Source of the DNA: Flavonifractor sp. An82
GTDB taxonomy: Bacteria; Bacillota; Clostridia; Oscillospirales; Oscillospiraceae
Reading direction: 5' to 3'
Assembly: GCF_002159265.1 (NCBI RefSeq)
Contig: NZ_NFHG01000006.1
Coordinates: forward strand, 1-64,000
DNA: 64,000 nt
Positions 17,759-26,073 of this stretch are shown here, piece by piece. The stretch's first letter is position 1, and each line of letters starts with the position of its first letter. Under the pieces are notes generated by a model, which had not been told where the DNA came from, did not search any database, and saw only the letters and a list, made by a program, of their open reading frames with translations. The position numbers and the translations under genes were made by a program.

Positions 17759-19387
17759 TCAGGCTGTGGGAGCGGTCTCCTCCGGCATGGATGGAGGCTG
17801 CCCGCCGCCGCGGTCGGGGCGTTGACCACCCATACCGCCGCCACCTGTCATGCCGCCGGGGTTGGACTCGGAGCCGTCGTTGGTGGTGACATCGCCGCCG
17901 ATGTTGGTGTAGGTGCCGTCGCAGTCCAGGGCGGTGTCGCCGCTGCCGTTGCAGGTCAGATCCAGAGTGCCGCCATTGATGGTCAGGTCGCCGTTGGAGT
18001 CGACGCTGTCGCCTCCGGATACGATGGTGAAGGTACCGCCGTTGATGGTAATAAAGCTGTCCGAACTGGAGGCAAAGGTGTCCTGGGGACGGCCGCCGAA
18101 GCCCCCAAAGCCGGAGCTGTCAGCTCCGCCGGCGGCGTTGAGACCGTCGTCGTGGGAGGTGATGTCAAAGGTGCCGCCCTCGACGGTGATGGTCAGACCC
18201 TCGATGCCCTCATAGCAGTAGGGGATGGTGAAGGTGCCGCTCTGGATGGTGAGGGCGTCGTCACAGTGAACGGCGTCGTCTCCGCTGCTCAGGTTAAATT
18301 CGCCTGCGGCAATCACCATGGCGCCTCCGGCGTGGAGACAGTCGTCGGCGCTGTTGATGGTAAAGGTGCCGCCGTTGATGGTGTAGGTGCTTTCGCCCTT
18401 GATGCCCTTCTGGCTGACGGTGTCCTCCTCAGTGGAGCTGGTCTCCTGGGGGACGGCGGTACCGGGCCGTCCGGGGGCAAAGCTGTCGTCGGTGGACATC
18501 TCCACGCTGGCACTTCCTTCCCCGGTGGTCAGCTCAAAGGCGCCGCCGTCGATCTGGAGGGTGCCGCTGGCGCTGATGGCGTCCCCCTGGGCATGGATGG
18601 TGTAAGAGCCGCCGGCGATGTAGAGGGCGCCCAGGGTAGTGTCCTCCGTGTTTTCTGCGTGGATGCCATCCTTGCCGGAGGTGATGGTGAAGACTCCGCC
18701 GGCGATGGCCACGCTGTCCTTGCCGGTCATGCCGTGGCTGGCAGAAGTGACGGTGTAGCTGCCGCCGGTGACTACCAGCTCGTCCTTGGAAACCACCCCG
18801 TGCCCCGCCTGGGCCTGGATGGTCAGACTGCCCGAGCCGTTGAGGGTCAGGTCGGTTTTGGAGAAGATGACGGCGTCGATGTTGTTGTCGTCAATGGCCA
18901 CATAGGACCCGCCGTTGGACAGGGTGTTTTCAGATCCATCCGCCAGGGTGACAAAGACCTTGTCGGCCTCCAGCGCATAAATGGCGGCGGAGGTGGCGCT
19001 GTGGATGGTGACGCCGTCCAGTACCAGCCGGACCTTGTCCGTATCGGCGGCGTTGATGACGATCTGACCATCCTCCAGAGTGCCGGAGAGCCGGTAGATC
19101 CCTTCGGCGGAGATCACCACCTGACTGCCGTTGACAGTCACCCCGTCGGCGGAACAGGAGGCGGAGCTGCCGCTGAGTGTGATGTCGATGGCCTGGCTTT
19201 CATCATAGCTGCCATCCAGGTCCCGGTCGCTGAACCAGGAGGAGTTGGTCTGAGTAACAGCGGCATTTGTCTGCGTCGGTGTGGAACTGGCGGAAGGGGT
19301 GCTGTCAGGGCTGGCAGTGCAGCCGCTGAGCAGAAGCAGACCGCAGAGCAGTAGTGCGAATGAGCCCGATGTGCGGATATGGTTCAT
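17759..19387 (-). CDS. Cthe_2159-type carbohydrate-binding lipoprotein
   Basis: A 542-residue secreted lipoprotein. The signal ends in the lipobox LLLSGC (Cys about 23) and a Ser/Thr/Pro linker follows. The rest is a long beta-helix-like repeat region with recurrent INGGTF, GGxYTI, DGIHA and DDGLNA units, typical of the Cthe_2159 (DUF4353) family, whose founding member binds polygalacturonate-like polymers and calcium. The tail is Gly-rich (TGGGGMGGQRPD). It is the third gene of a VTC-domain / DUF4956 / Cthe_2159 operon, a combination that recurs in Clostridia, sometimes with CotH. A surface adhesin or spore/cell-wall role is inference. Confidence 0.85.
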   Translation of the reverse strand: MNHIRTSGSFALLLCGLLLLSGCTASPDSTPSASSTPTQTNAAVTQTNSSWFSDRDLDGSYDESQAIDITLSGSSASCSADGVTVNGSQVVISAEGIYRLSGTLEDGQIVINAADTDKVRLVLDGVTIHSATSAAIYALEADKVFVTLADGSENTLSNGGSYVAIDDNNIDAVIFSKTDLTLNGSGSLTIQAQAGHGVVSKDELVVTGGSYTVTSASHGMTGKDSVAIAGGVFTITSGKDGIHAENTEDTTLGALYIAGGSYTIHAQGDAISASGTLQIDGGAFELTTGEGSASVEMSTDDSFAPGRPGTAVPQETSSTEEDTVSQKGIKGESTYTINGGTFTINSADDCLHAGGAMVIAAGEFNLSSGDDAVHCDDALTIQSGTFTIPYCYEGIEGLTITVEGGTFDITSHDDGLNAAGGADSSGFGGFGGRPQDTFASSSDSFITINGGTFTIVSGGDSVDSNGDLTINGGTLDLTCNGSGDTALDCDGTYTNIGGDVTTNDGSESNPGGMTGGGGMGGQRPDRGGGQPPSMPEETAPTA

Positions 19388-19399
19388 AGAGATTCTCCT

Positions 19400-20095
19400 T
19401 TACAGTGTGGCTGCGGTGGTATCCTGGTAGCAGAGGGAGATTTCCAGGTTTCCGTTTCGGAGCCGCAGCGCGTCGATGAGGGCCTTTTCCTCAGCGGAGG
19501 CCTTCAGAGTCAGGTCATAGGTCAGCTTGAACAGGCTGCCCATATTGGTGGTTTTGACCTGGGTGAGGGAATACTGAGTGGTGTAGCCCTCCAACACGGG
19601 GTCAAAGACCCCAGCGTAGTCCAGGTCCTCCGGAATGGTGATGTGCAGGGTGCGGAACCGGGCGGACCGGCGACCGCCGCCCAGCCGCAGGGCGGTGTAG
19701 AGCATCATGACGCCCCCCAGGATGAGGGCAAAGAGAAGGGCGTAGGCCAGATAGCCCATGCCGGCCATGAGGCCAGTGCCCATGGCTACGAAAATGGCGC
19801 CGATCTCCCGGGCGGAGCCGGGGGCGGAGCGGAAGCGAACCAGATTAAAGGCTCCCGCCACCGCCACGCCGGTGCCCACGTTGCCGTTGACCATCAGGAT
19901 GACCACGCACACCACGGCGGGCAGGATGGCCAGGGTGATGGCAAAGCTTCTGGTGCAGTTGGAGCGCCACAGGGTCATGGTGCACAGTATCAGGCCGATG
20001 AGCAGGGAGACCCCCACGCACAGCACAAAGGCCCCGGGGGTAATGGTAGTGGTGAGTGCGGTGTCAAAAATACCGCTGAACAGTGCGTCAAGCAT
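19400..20095 (-). CDS. DUF4956 membrane protein
   Basis: A 231-residue protein with about four membrane helices in the first 130 residues (about 18-38, 48-68, 90-108, 112-135), containing the VNGNVGTGVAVAGAFNLVRFRSAPG motif region that marks DUF4956, and a soluble C-terminal domain of about 90 residues. Members always travel with VTC-domain proteins and are thought to form the membrane part of a polyphosphate-like polymerase unit; that is not proven here. It overlaps the upstream VTC gene by 8 bases and lies 12 bases before the lipoprotein gene. Confidence 0.85.
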   Translation of the reverse strand: MLDALFSGIFDTALTTTITPGAFVLCVGVSLLIGLILCTMTLWRSNCTRSFAITLAILPAVVCVVILMVNGNVGTGVAVAGAFNLVRFRSAPGSAREIGAIFVAMGTGLMAGMGYLAYALLFALILGGVMMLYTALRLGGGRRSARFRTLHITIPEDLDYAGVFDPVLEGYTTQYSLTQVKTTNMGSLFKLTYDLTLKASAEEKALIDALRLRNGNLEISLCYQDTTAATL

Positions 20096-20804
20096 AGCGA
20101 AGCATACCTCCTTGGGGTGTGGTCAGCATGGTTTGATAGGCGCTGCCATATTTGGAGAAGGAGGTTTTGAACAGCTTCTGCTCCGACAGCACCTGGACCA
20201 TCCAGAGAGGGAGGGCGCCGGAGACCTTCAGCTCCATGAGCACCTGGTCCGGGCCCAGCAGAGGAATGCCGCTGGTGTCGGAATCCAGGGTAAGGCGGTC
20301 CCGGCGGAACCGGATCTCCGTGTCAAAGGTCATCCGGAAGCTGCCGGTCTGCCTGTCGTGGAAGGCATCCCGCTCATAGGAGAGAAAGACGGCAGGGGAC
20401 AGGGAGCCGTAGTAGGCTGTGGCATAGGCCAGTTCTTTGCCGATCTGGGTGTCCGGCCAGGGCTGTTTGCCGGATATGCAGTCCAAAACCTGGCGCTGAG
20501 GCAGGGACAGACGGCGCTTGTAGACTACCGAGCGGTACTTCTTTTTCAGCTCCGCAAAGACCGGACTGTCCATACCGGCCCGGCCGTAGCTGCGTATGCG
20601 TACCTTCTCCTTATAGACCGGTTTGTCCAGACTCCGGCGGATAAGCAAAAACTGAGGGGTATCCAGATAGAGGTTGCGGATGGAGCTGTGGCTGTAGTCG
20701 TCGGCCACCATATAGGGCTCCATGGCCCGCAGAACGGCGTCCTGCTGCCGGCGGGTCATCAGGTATTTGATTTCATAGCGTTGAAACACCATTTGAGCGT
20801 TCAC
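20088..20804 (-). CDS. VTC-domain protein (polyphosphate polymerase-like)
   Basis: A 238-residue protein built on the VTC tunnel domain: RYEIKYLM at the start, IRNLYLDTP, KVRIRSYG, FAELKKKYRSVVYKRR and the late LMELKV all supply the basic and acidic residues that line the NTP/polyphosphate tunnel. The start is GTG 20804, since AAGGAGG is 9 bases upstream and the core begins at once; the longer frame from 20852 adds residues without homology. First gene of the operon with DUF4956 and the Cthe_2159 lipoprotein. Whether it makes polyphosphate or modifies a protein is open. Confidence 0.87.
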   Translation of the reverse strand: MNAQMVFQRYEIKYLMTRRQQDAVLRAMEPYMVADDYSHSSIRNLYLDTPQFLLIRRSLDKPVYKEKVRIRSYGRAGMDSPVFAELKKKYRSVVYKRRLSLPQRQVLDCISGKQPWPDTQIGKELAYATAYYGSLSPAVFLSYERDAFHDRQTGSFRMTFDTEIRFRRDRLTLDSDTSGIPLLGPDQVLMELKVSGALPLWMVQVLSEQKLFKTSFSKYGSAYQTMLTTPQGGMLRYA

Positions 20805-20904
20805 GGTGCTGAGCCTCCTTGTAGGGAATGTAAGGATACTGTAAAGGCTCAAACATAATTGTAGTTAAAAGCCCGGCAGAATTCCGGCAATTTCATATGG
20901 GCGG

Positions 20905-20933
20905 CTGACAACCGGTCGGCGACGTGGTATTCT
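20905..20933 (+). promoter_or_regulatory. Promoter of the third two-component operon
   Basis: CTGACA at 20905-20910 and TATTCT at 20928-20933 with a 17-base spacer. Immediately downstream is an AT-rich inverted repeat (CTTTTAATT AG AATTAAGG, about 20931-20949) that could be a regulator site. The start codon is at 21000. Confidence 0.5.
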
Positions 20934-20999
20934 TTTAATTAGAATTAAGGTAGCGACTGCAAAATGGAACTCACATTGGATCGAAAGGAGAGGGTAGCC

Positions 21000-21674
21000 T
21001 TGCGCATTTTGCTTGCCGAGGATGAACGCTCCCTGTCCCGGGCCCTGGTGGCTCTTCTGGAGCGCAGCAACTATTCCGCGGACGCGGTTTATGACGGGGA
21101 GGAGGCGCTGGCCTACCTGGAGGGGGGCAGTTACGACGCACTGATCCTGGATATCATGATGCCCAAGGTGGACGGCCTTACGGTGCTGCGGCGGCTGCGG
21201 GAGCAGGGCAATCCCATTCCAGTGCTGCTGCTTACCGCCAAGTCGGAGGTGAGCGACAAGGTGCTGGGCCTGGACACCGGGGCCAACGACTACCTGACCA
21301 AGCCCTTCTCCACCCAGGAACTGATGGCCCGCATCCGGGCCATGACCCGCACCCAGACCGGCCAGGTCAGCAGCCGGATCACCTTCGGCAATATCACCCT
21401 GGATCAGGCCACCTTTGAGCTCAGTTCCCCCACCGGCAGCTTCCGGCTGGCCAACAAGGAGTATCAGATGATGGAGCTGCTGATGTGCAATCCCCGTCAG
21501 CTCATCCCCACTGAACGGTTCCTGGAACGGATCTGGGGCTATGACAGTGACGTGGAGCTCAATGTGGTGTGGGTGTACATCTCCTACCTGCGGAAAAAGC
21601 TGACCGCCCTCCACGCCGATATCCAGATCAAGGTGACCCGCAACGCGGGCTACTCTCTGGAGGGACAGTCATGA
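21000..21674 (+). CDS. OmpR-family response regulator
   Basis: A 224-residue regulator with acidic residues E7-D8, phosphoacceptor D51 (LILDIMMPK), a NDYLTKPFS lysine box and a C-terminal winged helix (about 125-222, ending NAGYSLEG). The start is TTG 21000: AAAGGAG is 9 bases upstream and MRILLAEDE is the standard N-terminus; the ATG at 20964 has no ribosome binding site. The stop overlaps the kinase ATG (ATGA). It is divergent from the VTC operon, so that operon is a candidate target. Confidence 0.92.
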   Translation: MRILLAEDERSLSRALVALLERSNYSADAVYDGEEALAYLEGGSYDALILDIMMPKVDGLTVLRRLREQGNPIPVLLLTAKSEVSDKVLGLDTGANDYLTKPFSTQELMARIRAMTRTQTGQVSSRITFGNITLDQATFELSSPTGSFRLANKEYQMMELLMCNPRQLIPTERFLERIWGYDSDVELNVVWVYISYLRKKLTALHADIQIKVTRNAGYSLEGQS

Positions 21675-22924
21675 TCCGGTCTCTGCGGCGCAAACTGATT
21701 GCGGCGTCCATGTTTTCCCTGGCGGTGGTGCTCTTTCTGATCCTGGGGGGCGTCAATCTGATGAGCTACCATAAGGTGGTGACCGACGCCGACGCCATTC
21801 TGGCGGTGCTGGGAGCCAACGACGGCGGCTTTCCCATGCGGGAGCCCCCTGACGGATTCCAGCCGGTGAAGCCTCAGGAGGACCGGGGAAAGCACATGCC
21901 CGGCCTGTCCCCGGAGACCCCCTATGAGTCCCGCTATTTCTCTGTGCTGGTGGATGACAACGGCCAGGTGCTCCAGGCCGATACAGGCCAGATTGCGGCC
22001 GTTGACGGGACGGATGCGGAAGAATATGCCATGCAGGTGTGGGAAGGGGGGCGCGAAAAGGGCTTTCTGGGGAGCTATCGCTATCTCCGCTGTGAGGAAA
22101 CGGAGGGGACCCGTATCATCTTCCTGGACTGCAGTCGCGGTCTGTCCAGCTTTTACACCACCCTGGCCGCCAGTGTGGCTTTGGCCCTGCTGGGGCTGGC
22201 CTCTGTGCTGCTCCTGCTGCTCCTCCTCTCCCGGCGGATCGTCCGGCCGGTGGCGGAGAGCTATGAGAAGCAGAAGCGCTTCATTACCGATGCAGGCCAT
22301 GAGCTGAAGACCCCCCTGACCATCATCAGCGCCGACGCCGACCTGGTGGAGCTGGAGTGCGGAGAAAACCAGTGGCTGACCGATATCCGCCGCCAGGCCC
22401 AGCGGCTGACCGGACTGACCAATGATCTCATCTATCTCTCCCGCATGGAGGAGGAGAACCCCACATTGCAGACCATTGAGTTCCCCATCTCTGATGTGGT
22501 GGAGGAGATGGTCCAGTCCTTCCAGGCACCGGCCAGAAGCCAGGAGAAGGAGCTGACGGTCTCGATCCAGCCCATGCTGTCCTATACGGGGGATGAGAAG
22601 GCCATCCGCCAGCTGGTTTCCATCCTGATGGACAACGCCCTGAAATATGCGCCCCCGGGCGGGAAGCTGTCTGTGGGGCTGGAGCGGCGGGGACGGAGTT
22701 TGCAGCTGACCGTGTCCAACACCACGGCCCAGCCTGTGGAAAAGGATCAGCTGGAGCATCTGTTTGACCGCTTCTACCGGGTGGACCAGTCCCGCAGTAC
22801 CCAGACCGGCGGGTACGGCCTGGGGCTGTCCATTGCCAGAAGCGTGGTGGCGGCACACAAGGGCAAGATCCGGGCGGAGAGCACGGACGAAAAATCTCTG
22901 ACTATTACGGCCGTTTTGCCATAA
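21671..22924 (+). CDS. Membrane sensor histidine kinase
   Basis: A 417-residue kinase with helix 1 (about 9-32), an extracytoplasmic part of about 125 residues and helix 2 (about 163-188, very Leu-rich), then HisKA with H210 in GHELKTPL and an ATPase domain (DNALKYAP, a degenerate G1 box NTTAQPVEKD, and GGYGLGLS). The replacement of the usual D-x-G-x-G by NTTAQ is a deviation shared by several Clostridial kinases of this group. No HAMP is obvious. It overlaps the regulator by 4 bases. Confidence 0.9.
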   Translation: MIRSLRRKLIAASMFSLAVVLFLILGGVNLMSYHKVVTDADAILAVLGANDGGFPMREPPDGFQPVKPQEDRGKHMPGLSPETPYESRYFSVLVDDNGQVLQADTGQIAAVDGTDAEEYAMQVWEGGREKGFLGSYRYLRCEETEGTRIIFLDCSRGLSSFYTTLAASVALALLGLASVLLLLLLLSRRIVRPVAESYEKQKRFITDAGHELKTPLTIISADADLVELECGENQWLTDIRRQAQRLTGLTNDLIYLSRMEEENPTLQTIEFPISDVVEEMVQSFQAPARSQEKELTVSIQPMLSYTGDEKAIRQLVSILMDNALKYAPPGGKLSVGLERRGRSLQLTVSNTTAQPVEKDQLEHLFDRFYRVDQSRSTQTGGYGLGLSIARSVVAAHKGKIRAESTDEKSLTITAVLP

Positions 22925-22992
22925 GCAGGTAAAGAACGCTCTATCTTAAGATTTATAAATGTTTACAACTATCTGGATCAGTCGTGAGTCTT

Positions 22993-23025
22993 CTATACAG
23001 CAAGGGCGGCAAGCCCGCTGTATAG
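22993..23025 (+). promoter_or_regulatory. Leader hairpin before the small lipoprotein gene
   Basis: CTATACAGC (22993-23001) pairs with GCTGTATAG (23017-23025), and GGGC with GCCC inside. The 3' arm ends directly against the GAAAGGAAG ribosome binding site of the gene at 23041. No T run follows, so a terminator is less likely than an mRNA-stability or translation element. Role inferred. Confidence 0.5.
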
Positions 23026-23040
23026 AAAGGAAGAATGACT

Positions 23041-23373
23041 ATGAAACGTATGATCTGCCTTGTGATGGCCGTGATGCTGGCGGCCCTGTGTCTGACGGCC
23101 TGCGGGACGGTCGGGGACGGTAAGGGGAACAGTAAGCCCGGCTCCAGCACATCGGCTCAAGCTGAAGGGAAGACGGTCCAGGGTATCATCAACCAGAAGG
23201 GCGATTATCTGGTGCTGTTGACCGATGAGGGCGAGTATCAGGTCATGAACTACGGCAAGGGCGTCAATGCCGACGACTTTGCCGAGGGCGACAAGGTCAG
23301 CATCACCTATACCGGAGAGCTGGGCGTGGAGGGTTCCATGCCGGTGATCACGGCCATCTCCAAGACAGAGTAA
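23041..23373 (+). CDS. Small predicted lipoprotein
   Basis: A 110-residue protein with a signal peptide ending in the lipobox LCLTAC (Cys about 21), a short Gly/Ser-rich linker and a compact domain of about 70 residues (TVQGIINQKGDYLVLLTDEG ... GDKVSITYTGELG) that reads like a small OB or beta-barrel fold. No named family was recognised. The start is ATG 23041 rather than 23035, because of spacing from GAAAGGAAG. It follows the kinase gene after 116 bases and may belong to its regulon. Confidence 0.7.
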   Translation: MKRMICLVMAVMLAALCLTACGTVGDGKGNSKPGSSTSAQAEGKTVQGIINQKGDYLVLLTDEGEYQVMNYGKGVNADDFAEGDKVSITYTGELGVEGSMPVITAISKTE

Positions 23374-23448
23374 GGCAGGACAAAAGCGAAAAAAGGTACC
23401 CTCCAAGCGCCAAATGTTATATAATGGGCAGCATGGAGGTGCACCCTG

Positions 23449-24225
23449 TTGGAAGAAGTAGCCTTTCGGATTTTGATTTGTTTTCTGGCCAGCGCAGGGG
23501 CGGGCATCGGCACCGGCTTTGCCGGGATGAGCGCCGCCACCGTAATCAGCCCCATGCTGGTGACTTTTTTGGACCTGCCCGCCTATGACGCCATCGGGAT
23601 CGCACTGGCCAGCGATGTGCTGGCCAGCGCCGTCAGCGCCCGTACCTACGCCAAAAGCGGGGCCATTGACCTGAAAAACGGTTTTGTCATGATGTGCGGT
23701 GTCCTGAGCATGACCCTGGTGGGCAGCTGGCTGTCCTCCTTTGTACCGGACGGCACGTTGGGAGGCTTTTCGGTGTTCATGACCCTGGTGCTGGGCCTGA
23801 AGTTCCTTCTGCTTCCGTCGGTGAAGCCCAGGCACACCATGCAGGACAGCAGCCGGGTGATGCAGATTGTCAAGGGTGCGGCAGGAGGCTGCTGCATCGG
23901 TTTGATCTGCGGCTTTTTCGGGGCCGGCGGCGGTATGATGATGCTGATGGTACTCACCATGGTGCTGGGCTACGAATTGAAGACTGCCGTGGGTACCAGC
24001 GTGTTTGTGATGACCTTCTCCGCCCTCACCGGAGCGGCCAGCCACTTTGCCTTGGGCAACATGCCCAGCCTGGACCTGCTGCTGCTCTGTGTGGTCTTTA
24101 CCCTGATTTGGGCCCAGATCGCTGCCCGCATTGCCACCCAGGCGTCCCCGGAACGGCTCAACCGTCTGACCGGCGTGATTCTGACTGTCATCGGCATTGT
24201 GCTGGTGACCATATCCCTGCTGTAA
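23449..24225 (+). CDS. TSUP-family (TauE/SafE) membrane transporter
   Basis: A 258-residue integral membrane protein with seven to eight helices and the two TauE/SafE repeats: GxGFAGMSAATVISPML in the first half and GFFGAGGGMMMLMVL in the second. The family exports sulfite, sulfoacetate or other small organic acids across the plasma membrane; the substrate cannot be told. The start is TTG 23449, 9 bases after GGAGG. A TATAAT lies at 23420-23425, though no good -35 box is seen. It is followed by a terminator. Confidence 0.88.
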   Translation: MEEVAFRILICFLASAGAGIGTGFAGMSAATVISPMLVTFLDLPAYDAIGIALASDVLASAVSARTYAKSGAIDLKNGFVMMCGVLSMTLVGSWLSSFVPDGTLGGFSVFMTLVLGLKFLLLPSVKPRHTMQDSSRVMQIVKGAAGGCCIGLICGFFGAGGGMMMLMVLTMVLGYELKTAVGTSVFVMTFSALTGAASHFALGNMPSLDLLLLCVVFTLIWAQIAARIATQASPERLNRLTGVILTVIGIVLVTISLL

Positions 24226-24230
24226 AGAAA

Positions 24231-24257
24231 CCCCGAGGAGAATCTCCTCGGGGTTTT
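24231..24257. terminator. Bidirectional terminator
   Basis: Stem CCCCGAGGAGA / TCTCCTCGGGG with a minimal loop, flanked by AAA and TTTT, between the TSUP gene and a convergent lipoprotein gene. Confidence 0.9.
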
Positions 24258-24263
24258 CACGTT

Positions 24264-24662
24264 CTATGGCTTGCACCGGCCGCAAGGGGAGTACCCCCGG
24301 GCGATCACGTCCTCCCGCAGGCCGGTATAGGCCTGCTTGTTGGACTCCTTCATCTGATCCACGCTGGAGCAGCCGGGCTTGTGGAATTTCCGGGTGTTGG
24401 TGTTGAGAATGTAGTCACTCAGCGCAATGTCCTGTACCACGGGCTGGACGCTGGGCTCCGGCGTGGGTGTGGACGTAGGAGTTGGGAGCGGCGTAGGCGT
24501 AGGTGTGGGAGAGGCAGTGGGGGAGGGGGAGGGCCTCTCCGGCGGGGTCTGGACGGCATAAAGTGAGGGCGAGGGCGTAGCCTGCGGGGCGGGGACAGCT
24601 CCACAGCCTGCGGTCAGCGCCAGCAGCAGCGCCAGGCCCAGAGCCAATAGCTTTTGTTTCAT
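24264..24662 (-). CDS. Lipoprotein with Pro/Thr-rich linker and CGRC C-terminal domain
   Basis: A 132-residue protein. A signal peptide with lipobox LTAGC (Cys about 20) is followed by about 50 residues of Pro/Thr/Ser repeats (TPTPTPLPTPTSTPTPEP). A C-terminal domain of about 45 residues follows, with YILNTNTRKFHKPGCSS and GYSPCGRCKP. That domain is the small Cys-containing module found at the C-termini of many Clostridial nucleases and surface proteins; its C and CxxC residues could bind a metal. The start at 24662 gives the signal peptide. Role unknown. Confidence 0.72.
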   Translation of the reverse strand: MKQKLLALGLALLLALTAGCGAVPAPQATPSPSLYAVQTPPERPSPSPTASPTPTPTPLPTPTSTPTPEPSVQPVVQDIALSDYILNTNTRKFHKPGCSSVDQMKESNKQAYTGLREDVIARGYSPCGRCKP

Positions 24663-24785
24663 GTGATCTGACCTCCTGCCGACCGGATGGGTGCAAATTT
24701 GGTGTTTTTTCCATTGTATCCCACCCGGTCCAAGAAAGCGGGCGAATCCTGTCGAAGGAGAGAGGTCAGGAGGATAAAGTGCCGA

Positions 24786-24814
24786 TTGATTCCGGGGCGT
24801 CCTTATGAGATAAT
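24786..24814 (+). promoter_or_regulatory. ridA promoter
   Basis: TTGATT at 24786-24791 and GATAAT at 24809-24814, spacer 17, about 60 bases before the ridA start. Confidence 0.6.
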
Positions 24815-24875
24815 AGCGGTGATTCCATAGATGGGCAGGAGGCTGCCCCAATGAAAAACAGATGAGGTGGACCAA

Positions 24876-25259
24876 ATGGCAAACGAGTACATTCGCTTTA
24901 CCGACGATATGAGCGCCCCCTATTCCGACCTGGTGACGGTGGACGGGAAGTTTCTCTTCCTCTCCGGTCTGGTGTCGGAGGACCTGAACACCGGCGATCT
25001 GGTGTGCGGCACCATCACCCAGGAGACCTGTCAGGTGCTGGACAACCTGAAGGCCCTGCTGGAGCGCCACGGCTCCGACATGGACCATGTGGTGCGCATC
25101 GACGTGCTGCTGCGGGACTTTGCCGAGCGGGACGAGATGAACGCCGAGTATGTGCGTCACTTTGATCCCAAGCATATGCCTGCCCGGCTGTGCTACGGCA
25201 ACGTGGGCCTGGCGGACCAGTGCAAGATCGAGATCGCCGTCACCGCCGTCAAGGCGTAA
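24876..25259 (+). CDS. RidA family protein (YjgF/YER057c/UK114)
   Basis: A 127-residue single-domain protein of the Rid family. RidA hydrolyses reactive enamine/imine intermediates such as 2-aminoacrylate released by PLP enzymes. The family core is visible from FLSGLVSED to the late ARLCYGNVGLADQCKIEIAV; the canonical Arg that binds the carboxylate would be R in MPARLCYG. The start is ATG 24876, 6 bases after GAGGTGG. ilvA is in the same window, but 12 kb away, so no operon link exists. Confidence 0.85.
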   Translation: MANEYIRFTDDMSAPYSDLVTVDGKFLFLSGLVSEDLNTGDLVCGTITQETCQVLDNLKALLERHGSDMDHVVRIDVLLRDFAERDEMNAEYVRHFDPKHMPARLCYGNVGLADQCKIEIAVTAVKA

Positions 25260-25277
25260 GAGCATACAGCGCAGGAA

Positions 25278-25308
25278 GGGGCGCGCCGCAGCTGCGGCGT
25301 GCCCCTTT
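25278..25308 (+). terminator. Terminator after ridA
   Basis: Stem GGGGCGCGCCGCA / TGCGGCGTGCCCC (one G-U) followed by TTTCC; short T run. Confidence 0.75.
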
Positions 25309-25399
25309 CCGCCCATGCTAAACTGGATAAAATAGTTCGGAATGACACAGAACGTACACATGCCCGGGGTAGGATAGGGGCGAAAGGGAGGGAGCGGCC

Positions 25400-26071
25400 A
25401 TGAACAGCAAAGTGCTCATCGTGGAGGATGAGGCCAGACTGCGGGAGGTGCTGTGCGACTACTTCTCCAGCAAGGGGGAGCTTCCGGTGGAGGCGGAAAA
25501 CGGGGTACAGGCCCTGGCCCGGCTGGAGGAGGAGTCCTTTGACGCGGTGCTCATGGACATTATGATGCCCGAGCTGGACGGGCTGTCGGTGTGCCGGGCG
25601 GTGCGCAGGACCAGCGACGTGCCCATCCTCTTCCTTACCGCCCTCTCCGATGAAGAGGACAAGCTGCTGGGCTACGAGCTGGGGGCGGACGACTACATCA
25701 CCAAGCCCTTTACCCTGTCGGTGCTGTACGCCAAAACCATGGCTCTCATCCGGCGCAGCCGGGGGACTATGCGCTCCGGCGACCGGCTGGAGGTGGGGGG
25801 CATCGCGCTGGAACTGTCGGCCCAGAAGGTTTATGTTAACCACAAGCAAGTGGCCCTGACCCCCAAGGAGTTTTCCCTACTGCGCTGTCTCATGCAGAAC
25901 AAAAATATGGTCATGAGCCGGGAGCAGCTGCTGGTGAAGTGCTGGGGCTATGACTATGAGGGGGAGTCCCGGGCGGTGGACACCCACATCCGCCGCCTGC
26001 GGGACAAGCTGGGTGAGGAGGCCGGACGGATCAAGACCGTCATCAAGGCGGGGTACCGACTGGAGGGGTGA
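25400..26071 (+). CDS. OmpR-family response regulator
   Basis: A 223-residue regulator with E9-D10, phosphoacceptor D53 (LMDIMMPE), lysine in DDYITKPFT and a winged helix ending AGYRLEG. The start is ATG 25400 after AAAGGGAGGGA. It overlaps the kinase frame. It and the regulator at 14511 share DYF/DYL spacing, the SVCRAVR stretch and the FLTAL...EE motif, so they are probably paralogues from one duplication. Confidence 0.93.
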   Translation: MNSKVLIVEDEARLREVLCDYFSSKGELPVEAENGVQALARLEEESFDAVLMDIMMPELDGLSVCRAVRRTSDVPILFLTALSDEEDKLLGYELGADDYITKPFTLSVLYAKTMALIRRSRGTMRSGDRLEVGGIALELSAQKVYVNHKQVALTPKEFSLLRCLMQNKNMVMSREQLLVKCWGYDYEGESRAVDTHIRRLRDKLGEEAGRIKTVIKAGYRLEG

Positions 26072-26073
26072 GC

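Noticed and set aside
24440-24600. The Pro/Thr repeat tract as a DNA tandem repeat of its own
   Set aside because: It is explained by the coding of a Pro/Thr/Ser linker in a lipoprotein and is not a perfect tandem array.
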